DNA from: Bromus sterilis
Lineage: Eukaryota > Streptophyta > Magnoliopsida > Poales > Poaceae
Length of the DNA: 64,000 nucleotides
Assembly: GCA_950022295.1 (NCBI GenBank)
Contig: OX465597.1
Span: forward strand, 59,321,016 to 59,385,015
Reading direction: 5' to 3'
Part shown: piece by piece, positions 56,891-64,000 of the stretch
How the letters are laid out: every line of letters begins with the position of its first letter
Position numbering within the stretch: position 1 is the stretch's first letter
Notes under the pieces: generated by a model
Databases searched by the model: none
Told to the model about the DNA's origin: nothing
The model's input: only the letters and a program-made list of their open reading frames with translations
Position numbers and translations under genes: made by a program

Positions 56891-57104
56891 ACCAACATGG
56901 AAGGGCTCGGCGGATTGGGGTGCTCCACCCCCTTGGTTCGTGGAGGAGCAGCGTCGCAAGGTCGTTGCCTTGACTGCTGATCCCTCGGAGGTGTCCGCGG
57001 ATGTTGCGCGCCTCCGTGGCTCCTCGGGTCCTGTGGGCGGCTCGTCCGGCGCGACGGGCTCGGATCTGGTACCTCCTCCTCCTCCTCCCGCGCTCCCTCG
57101 TTGA
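56891..57104 (+). pseudogene. ORF fragment interrupted by the second Tat element
   Basis: From just after a TGA at about 56889 the plus strand is open for about 70 codons: PPPWFVEEQRRKVVALTADP, SEVSADVARLRGSSGPVGGS, then a Pro run, and stops at the first bases of the Tat LTR. It reads like the edge of a protein, but there is no start codon or known domain. It may be a fragment of another repeat. Confidence 0.3.
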
Positions 57105-57550
57105 CGAGGGGGTGACCCCACGATTCATGCGTGTAAGGATACCTGGTGCGTATAAAGACCGAGGGCCCGACAGAAGCCTCGACCAGTCCATGACAGGCCC
57201 ACTAAAAGCACCGACGTAGGAGTCTGCGACCAACAAGGAAGTTAAGACTTGGCGTCCAAGCCGGAGATATTTTAGGAAATCATCTTTGTAACCTGAGGTG
57301 GACTCCCCGCGACCCAGCCTAGTATATAAAGGCTGGAAGGGGCGACGCCTCAGGACATCCAATCTACAATCGACACCTCCGGTCTTGAGCAAACTCTCGC
57401 CTAGACCTCCACTGTAATCGGCCCCTCGCATAATACAATTGAGCAGGAAGTGTTTCTCCTGTTAGCCGACGAGTATCGCCAACCTGTCCCTTCTCTACGA
57501 TCTAACCCAGGGTCCTTGACCATGGGATTTGCCGAGGCTAATCCTCGTCA
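57102..57550 (+). repeat. 5' LTR of Tat element 2
   Basis: Opens TGACGAGGGGGTGACCCCAC, closes AATCCTCGTCA, 449 bp. A TATATAAA box is at 57323-57330. Part of it parallels the reverse complement of the Tat element 1 LTR (the AGTATATAAAGGCTGG and GGGGCGAC words). Confidence 0.9.
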
Positions 57551-58397
57551 ATTGGCGCCGTCTGTGGGAACTACACAGGTTGGAATCACGATCTCGGCGG
57601 TCCCACCTCCAGCAAGTCACAACTCAAGGACTCAAGCAAGATCCAACCCACTCGAAGAACTCAAGTTCATCGCAAACCTCTCCATCGCACCACCAAGACC
57701 GCTCGACCCGCAGCTAGGCCAAGTTCGATCTCTTGGCGACTACCAAAGTCGTCACCGGCGGAAAAGAACTCGACGATCCAGAAGGCAAGCGCAAGCCATG
57801 GCCGTGAAACCAACCAGGACGCTGGATCAAGTACAAGAAATATGCGTTGAAATCCCACTCGAGGAGTCGCAGCGTACGACAGAAGCCCTGCCAGCCACTC
57901 GAAGACCCGCCGCCACCCGGACACCCGCCGCGGGACAGGACAGCGACTCCGAGACTCAAACCGGCGAGTAGTACGACCCAGATCGAAGACCAGATGAGTT
58001 CGCCAAGTTTATTCGAAACCACTCGATCAACGACGGAATAGAGCTCGACCCAAGGTTCCACTCCCGCTCAGAAGACCACTCGCAGTCGTCCCAAGTCACA
58101 AGAAGAAGAAGGCACGCCGGCTCCAGCAAGCTCACAGCCAAAGAACAACCGGATATACCTTGCACAATCCACTGTTTCGAAGATGACTGTGGGCGCCTTA
58201 GGGCAGGCCACACTTTGAGAGATTGTCGTCTATTCGCCGAACTCTCCAACAGCCTCAAGGAAGAGAAGCAGGGCGAAGCCAAACGGGCTCGAGGAACCGC
58301 GCAGCCACCCAGCACCAAACACAGAAGAGCAATACCCTCTGTCCCATGGACGGGTCTGCATGATCCAAGAAGGACGACCCTCAAAAGCAAAACATGA
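57522..58397 (+). pseudogene. Short gag of Tat element 2
   Basis: ATG at 57522-57524 lies within the LTR (ACCATGG context), and the frame MGFAEANPRQLAPSVGTTQV runs through the primer site. It reads Ser/Arg-rich sequence to a TAG at 57969-57971, where relatives have Tyr (YYDPD). The same frame continues (YDPDRRPDEFAKF, RRRRHAGSSKLTAKEQ) to the knuckle CTIHCFEDDCG..GHTLRDC and ends at TGA 58395-58397. As in the first copy, no capsid core is present. The protease frame starts in another register near 58360. Confidence 0.75.
57553..57571 (+). other. Primer-binding site of Tat element 2
   Basis: TGGCGCCGTCTGTGGGAAC, two bases after the LTR end. Confidence 0.93.
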
Positions 58398-59902
58398 CGC
58401 TCATACCCTGCAGACCCGAGCAGCCGAGGACCTAAAAACAGCAGAAGCCTACCATCTGTATGGTGCAGAAACCAACATTACTTTCTCACAAAGCGACCAC
58501 CCACCTGCAATTCCAAGGCCAGGGCAAGCACCGCTAGTCCTCGACGCCCAGATCGGCGGTTACGACATGGACAAAGTTTTCATGGACGGGGGCAGCAACC
58601 TAAACATAATCTTCACCGGCACCTTACGCAAGATGTTGATTGCGCGGTCAGTCTGGAAGAAGTCAGGAGTCACACTCCATGGCGTAGTCCCAGGTGAAAC
58701 AACCACCTCCCTAGGAACAATCGAGCTCAACGTCGTCTTCGGCAGCAGAGGCAACTTTGCAAGAAAATTCCTCGAGTTCGAAGTCCTCGACTGGCAGTCC
58801 CAATACCACGCCATACTCGAACATCCCACATTCGCTCAATTTATGGCGGTCCCACACTATGCGTACATTAAGCTCAAAATGCCAGGACCCTCAGGGGTCA
58901 TCACGGTCAACGGGAGTTTTATCAAATCAGAGCAGTGTGACCGAGATTTTCACAAAGTTTCTGATACGTTCGGAGCTCAGCAGCACCTCGGAGAAATAGC
59001 CATGGTAACATACAAGAGCATCTTTCCATTGTCACGCAGAAGCGAATCAAAAGAATTTACTCGCGACTTTAGCGTCGATAGCGACACAGTCGCCCATCAG
59101 GTGCACCCAACGGACCCAGACAAGACGGTCCGAATATACGCCCACCTCACAGAAGAACAAGCAACTGCCCTCATGGTTTTCCTCTGCGAGGAGTGGAGCA
59201 TTTTCACCTGGTGCCCGGCCGACATGCCCGGAATACCGCGAGAATTTGCAGAGCACGCGCTACACATACATCCAAACACCAAACCAGTAAAGCAGGCGTT
59301 GCGCCGATTCTCAGAACCCAAGCGCAGAGCCATTGGAGAAGAGATCAACCGACTACTCGACGCGCAATTCATCCGGGAGACGAAGAAGGCCACCTGGATC
59401 GCAAACCCAGTTTTGGTACCTAAAAAGGACACTGACGTACTACAGATGTGCTTTGACTACGGGCCTGTCAACAAATACTGCCCAAAGGACCACTTCCCTC
59501 TACCAAGGATAGACCAGATAATCGACTCCACCGCAGGATGTGACCTCTTATCCTTCCTCGACGCCTACTCAGGATATAACCAAATCATGATGAAGGAAGA
59601 AGATGAAGAACACACCTCGTTCATCACCTCCTACGGCGTATTCTACTATAGAACAATGCCTTCTGGACTGAAAAACGCAGGAGCCACGTACCAACAGATG
59701 ATGCAAGCATGCTTGAGAGATCAAATCGGCAGAAACGTCCAAGTCTACGTCGACGACATTGTCATCAAAACTTACAGCGCAAACACGCTACTCGACGACC
59801 TCCGCGAAACATTTGAAACACTCAACAAATACAGAATCAAGCTCAACCCAAAAAAGTCTGTGTTCGGGGTCCGAGCCGGAAAACTGCTCAGATACATGGT
59901 AT
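58360..59902 (+). pseudogene. Protease and RT of Tat element 2 (5' part)
   Basis: Protease motif VLDAQIGGYDMDKVFMDGGS, then a linker (HAILEHPTFAQFMAVPHYAY) and RT (TWIANPVLVPKKDT, CFDYGPVNKYCPKDHFPLPR, FLDAYSGYNQIMMKEED, YVDDIVIKT). The long frame stays open for 515 codons until it enters the solo LTR after KLLRYMV. RT palm residues are intact, though CVDY has become CFDY. Confidence 0.92.
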
Positions 59903-61592
59903 TGTAGGAGATTGCGCGATAGAAATTTTTTTTCTCTCACATGCGAAAGCAACATCCAAGATCCAATCTAGAAGATGCTAGTAACGGGGAGAGTAGGTCA
60001 TCATACCCTCGAAGAACACGCGCGTTGAACGTTTATTTCAACGCAGCTTGGTGAAGTTGTTGGTGAAGTTCGATCCGATCAGCACTGCAAACGAGCAGTA
60101 CCTCCGGAGGCTTGCACACGTACAGCTCGATGACGTCTCCTTCTTCTTGATCCAGCAAGCAAGAGGGAGAAATAGATGGGATCGATTCCAGCAGCACAAC
60201 GGCGTGGTGGTGGATATGGTGAAGAGTTTCCCACGGGCAGGGCTTCGCCAAGCGATGCATGTGAGGGAGGAGGAGGTGTGGAAGGACTTGGGTGTTCTTG
60301 GTGAGCCTCTCCCCTCTCTTATATAGGCAAGGAGGTTGTAGCCACTTCAATTCCCAAGTGAAAACCCCTCTCTCATTAAAAAGATGGTAACACCTTTCTT
60401 TTAAGAGTGGTAACTCTCCCATTGAAGGGATACCCATTTATTGGCATAATAAACCAAGGAGGGCTGGTCACATGGACTATTGGACCACCCTTGGTCGTCC
60501 AAAACAGGTGGGGCCCATAGTGGGACCCTCCGGAACCTTCTAGAACATTCCGACACTGCCGAAAAAATCCCGAACTTTTCCGGAACCCTGAAATCAACTG
60601 CCTTATATAAATCTTTACCTCCGGACTCTTCCGGAGCTCCTCGTGATGTCTAGGATCTCATCCGAGACTCCGAACAATATTCGAACACCATTAATAAAAT
60701 TACCCCAGAGCTATTCTAGCGTTACCGAGCGTTAAGTGTGTGACCCTACGGGTTCGAGAACGTGCAGACATGATCGAGACATCTCTCTGATCAATAACCA
60801 TTAGAGGGACCAGGATATCCGTAATGACTCCCAAACATTCAACGAAGATCTTTATCGATTGAACCACTATGTCGTGGACTACTATAATCCGTACACAATT
60901 TCCTTTGTCACACGATATTTTACTTACCCGTGATTCGATCGTCGGTATCGCTATACCTAGTTCAATCTCGTTACCGGTAAGTACTCTTTACTCGTTCTGT
61001 AATACAACATTCTCTGTGACTAACTCATTAGTCACGTGCTTGCAAGCGTTACCGAATGTGCATTACCGAGTGGGCCCAGAGTATATCTCACTGTCACACG
61101 GAGGGACAAATCCCAGTCTTGATTCATGTAATTCAACAAGTACTTTCGGAGATACCCGTAAGACATTTTTATGATCACCCTGTCACGATGTGATGGTTGA
61201 TGTCCCCAAAGTATTCTTCCGGTACCCGGGAATAACATAATCTCATGGTCTAAGAAACATGATACTTGACAATAAAAGGCATGCCAATATAAACTTAATG
61301 AAACGATCAATATTATTATGCTTAGTTGGGTCTGTCCATCACGTCATTCTTCTAATGAAATGATCCCATTAATTAATACACAACTCATGTTCATGGTTAG
61401 GAAACCATAACCATCATTAATTAACGAGCTAGTATAGTAGAGGCTTACTAGGGACGCGGTGTTGTTTATGAAACCACACATGCATTATGTTTCCGGTTAA
61501 TATAATTATAGCATGGAAAATAAACATATATCATGAACACGGAAATATGATAATAACAATTTTATTATTGCCTGTAGGGCATATTTCCAACA
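59903..61592 (-). mobile_element. Solo LTR of a BARE/Angela-like copia element in the Tat RT
   Basis: Plus-strand ends are TGTAGGAGATTGCGCG and GGGCATATTTCCAACA; the minus strand therefore starts TGTTGGAAATATGCCCTACA. GGTAT precedes it (59898-59902) and GGTCT follows (61593-61597), a target duplication with one mutation. No internal sequence is present. Length 1690 bp. Confidence 0.92.
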
Positions 61593-62340
61593 GGTCTCTG
61601 CTCGAGGAGTCGAAGCGAACCCTGAAAAAGTCCAAGCAATCGCCAAGATGCAAGAACCAGTGAACATCAAAGGCGTACAACAACTCACAGGAAGACTCGC
61701 AGCACTGAGCCGCTTCATCAGCAGGCTGGGAGAAAGGACCCTACCATTCTACCAGTTGCGCAGAAAAGGAGAGAAATTCGAGTGGACCGAGGAAGCTCGC
61801 AACGCATTCGCAGACCTAAAATAGACCCTTTACACACCACCAATCCTGGCGTTGCCCAAGGAGCGAGAACCCCTCCACCTCTACATAGCGGCACGCAGCA
61901 GTGTAGTCAGCACGACGCTCGTCGTCGAGCGCGCGGAAGAAGGCAAAGTCCAGAGCATACAAAGGCCAATCTATTACCTAAGCGTGATCCTCATGAAACC
62001 TCAGCAGCGGTACCCGCACTACCAGAAGCTCGTATACGCCATCTTAATGACTTCAAGGAAAGTAACACATTACTTCGATGAACACCTCATCACGATTGTG
62101 AGCAGCGCACCACTCGCGGACATCCTCAACAACCCCGGAGCAACTAGACGAGTCGCCGAATGGAACATCGAGCTCAGTCCCCGCGACCTGCAGTTCAAAC
62201 ACCCAACGGCAATCAAAAGCCCAAGTACTCCCAGACTTCCTGGTCGATTGGACAGAAGTGCAAACACCTGGCCCCCCAAACCTTTCCAACTCATGGAAAA
62301 TGTTCTTCGATGGGTAAAATAGACAACAAGGAGATGGAGC
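61593..62340 (+). pseudogene. RT C-terminus and first RNase H of Tat element 2 (after the solo LTR)
   Basis: Resumes as SARGVEANPEKVQAIAKM in the same frame as before the insertion, because LTR plus duplication is 1695 bp. A TAG at about 61822-61824 interrupts LK/TLYTPP. RNase H motifs are LHLYIAARSSVVSTTLVVER and IELSPRDLQFKHPTAIK. A frameshift follows near 62220. Confidence 0.9.
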
Positions 62341-63076
62341 AGGCTTCGTACTAATCTCGCCCAAAGGAGCCAAACTCAGATACGTGCTCCAGATCAACTT
62401 CAGTAATGCCTCAAACAACGAAGCAGAATACGAGGCACTATTCCATGGCATGCGCATGGCAAAAGCTTGCGGCGCCACTCGTCTCTCAATATACGGTGAC
62501 TCCAACCTCGTCGTCCAGCAAGCAATGAGGGACTGTGAAGCAGTCGCAGAAAATATGATAGCTTACCAGAAGCTCTACAACACCCTAGAAGGAGGATTCG
62601 ACGACTGCGAGCTAAACTACGTCACCAGAGCAAATAACACAGAAGCAGACGAGCTCGCAAACATCGGATCAACCCGAGGACCAATTCCCCCAGGCGTTTT
62701 CCTCGAAAGTATCAGCCAGAGGTCAATCAAAACCAAGGCACTCGCACCAGAAGCAGCCGCAGAGGACGACGACACAAGCGAACCAGCACAAGTGGCGGCT
62801 GCGAACTCAACCGAGGACGTAGGCAACAAAGTAGTCGAGGAGATAGAGCCAGACGCATCCGAAGGCCCAGCTTGGACAAAACCATTCCTTAGATTCCTAA
62901 TTCAAGGCACCTTACCACAAGACATCGCGGAAGCCCGACGCATGAGTCGACGATCTAAAGTGTTCACAGTAATCAATGGACAACTCTACAAGCGCAACAT
63001 CTCTCAGGTCCTCCAAAAGTGCATCGAGGAAAAAGACGGCAAAGCTCTGTTGCTCGAGATCCATGAAGTCACTTGA
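62341..63076 (+). pseudogene. Second RNase H and integrase N-terminus of Tat element 2
   Basis: Archaeal-type RNase H motifs: NNEAEYEALFHGMRMAKACG and IYGDSNLVVQQAMRDCEAVA. Then TRANNTEADELANIGSTRGP and the linker to integrase (FLRFLIQGTLPQDIAEARRM, GKALLLEIHEVT). TGA at 63074-63076 replaces the Cys of the expected HEGTCGHH motif. The Athila-type LTR then cuts it. Confidence 0.9.
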
Positions 63077-63083
63077 GGGCACC

Positions 63084-64000
63084 TGATACGTCCAAAACGT
63101 ATCGATAATTTCTGCTTGCTCCATGCATGTTTTGTGTGATATTTCTATGATCTAGATACACTTTCATACATTTTTATCATATTTGGACTAACCTATTAAC
63201 TCAGTGCACCCCAGTGCCAGTTCCTGTTTTCTGCTATTTTTCTATTTCAGTTTTCCCCCATATAAAAAGTGCCAGAAAAATTCAGGAAAATTCAGATAAA
63301 AAATCAGCGTGACGGAAGCTTCGAGAAAAGCCTGGGAGGGGCCAGAGGGGAGCCAGGGTCCCCAGGCGGCCACCCGACGCGGCCCCACCCCTGGCCGCGC
63401 CACGGGGGCGCCTGGGGCCCGTGGCCCACCTCTGGCTGCCCCCTTTCGCCTATTTATCCCCCGTCATGGGGAAAATCCAGAGAGGAACCCTTTTCCACGA
63501 ACTCGCCTCTGTTCCGCCGCCGCCGCGCTTCCAAGATCGGGAGCACCAGAAGACCTCTTCCCGGCACCCTGCCGGAGGGAGGATTGACCTCCGGGAGTCT
63601 CCTCTCCACCATGGATGCTCCCCGAATGTCCCTTGAGTAGTTTTCCTTGGACCATGGGTCCGTGATCAGTAGCTATGTGATGTTCTCCTCCCCTCTTTGA
63701 TCTTCATTGTTTAGACCTCGTGAGCTTCCCTACAGGATCGAGGCACCTTTGTAATATTTATGCTATTGCTATGTTGAGTTTGATCGGATCTGATGGATTA
63801 TGAGATTATGTTCAGATTGTGATAGAGTAATATATTTGGTTCTTATCTCTTGTATTTTTGTTCCTAAGTAATTCTTGCATGCTCTCCGTTGATGTTTATT
63901 GCTTTGGCCAAGTAGTAGGTAGTGACTCCAAGAGGGAGCGTTGTGCTAGATTGTGGGTTCATGCCTCCCCGATGACATGCTTGAGTGACAGAAACATGAG
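63084..64000 (+). repeat. Athila-type LTR, plus strand, running off the window
   Basis: Starts TGATACGTCCAAAACGTATC and follows the minus strand of 11728-13184 in order: CTGCTTGCTCCATGCATG, TTTGGACTAACCTATTAAC, TCAGTGCACCCCAGTGCCAG. The middle resembles the other copy's GC-rich exon-like segment (ORFs 63269-63640 ignored). The 5 bp before it (GCACC, 63079-63083) should be one side of the target duplication. Confidence 0.88.

Larger units (their letters stand above)
57102..63083 (+). mobile_element. Second Tat-type gypsy element, plus strand, right end missing
   Basis: A 5' LTR (57102-57550), primer site (57553-57571), short gag, protease, RT, dual RNase H and the start of integrase follow in order. 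A copia solo LTR splits RT at 59903-61592. A plus-strand Athila-type LTR begins at 63084, immediately after HEVT (integrase zinc finger), and the rest of the element is off-window. The element is of the same family as 43732-52804 but its LTR is clearly diverged, so it is an independent insertion. Confidence 0.92.

Noticed and set aside
58360..63076. Integrated plant pararetrovirus (because of RT and RNase H)
   Set aside because: LTRs, a primer site and a downstream integrase start show a gypsy retrotransposon; no movement or coat protein domain is seen.
63269..63640. ORFs in the right-edge LTR
   Set aside because: Part of the Athila-type LTR; the equivalent region at 12599-13116 has unrelated frames, so no conserved protein.

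Overview
The window is nuclear DNA of a large-genome grass, most likely Triticeae (wheat, Aegilops, barley or rye group). The evidence is nested Ty3/gypsy and Ty1/copia LTR retrotransposons, Stowaway, Tourist and Mutator-type miniature elements, and isolated intron-containing plant genes between them. About two thirds is retrotransposon. Two credible host genes stand out: a papain-type cysteine protease (22.8-23.9 kb, + strand, one short intron) and a small secreted proline-rich protein (55.8-56.2 kb, - strand).

Layout. 1-10,959: a minus-strand chromodomain gypsy element (Tekay/Del type) with about 4.07-kb LTRs and a gutted internal region that has lost gag. It sits in the gag of a minus-strand Athila-type element (10,960-13,184), which itself interrupts a related plus-strand Tekay-like LTR (13,185-16,752). 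16.8-22.8 kb holds a LINE-like remnant, an RNase H-like fragment and a 1.23-kb Mutator-type element with a 10-bp target duplication. After the protease come another Mutator-type element (24,902-25,636) and a strange 26.4-29.9 kb zone: two GC-rich 21-bp minisatellites in opposite orientation inside AT-rich repeats, the larger open as a 493-codon heptad ORF.

31,508-40,408: a complete minus-strand copia element (TSD ATATC) with a plus-strand BARE/Angela-like solo LTR (33,486-35,843, TSD CTCCA) in its RNase H. Its gag appears to start inside the LTR and to need splicing across the LTR/internal junction. 40.4-43.1 kb has a Tourist element, a possible terminal exon and a 478-bp tandem duplication. 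43,732-52,804: a complete minus-strand Tat-type gypsy element (TSD CCTGT) inserted in a copia LTR. Between pol and its 3' LTR it carries a plus-strand (antisense) ORF for an RGG/B3-domain, NLS-bearing protein with its own TATA box. This is the most interesting object in the window.

53.4-57.1 kb is a small gene island with decayed ORFs. 57,102-63,083 is a second, plus-strand Tat copy with the same capsid-less gag, split by a copia solo LTR (59,903-61,592) and cut at its right end by a plus-strand Athila-type LTR (63,084 onward).

All retroelement ORFs seen carry stops or frameshifts, so these copies look non-autonomous. Family names are inferred from domain order, primer-binding sites and termini, not from database searches.
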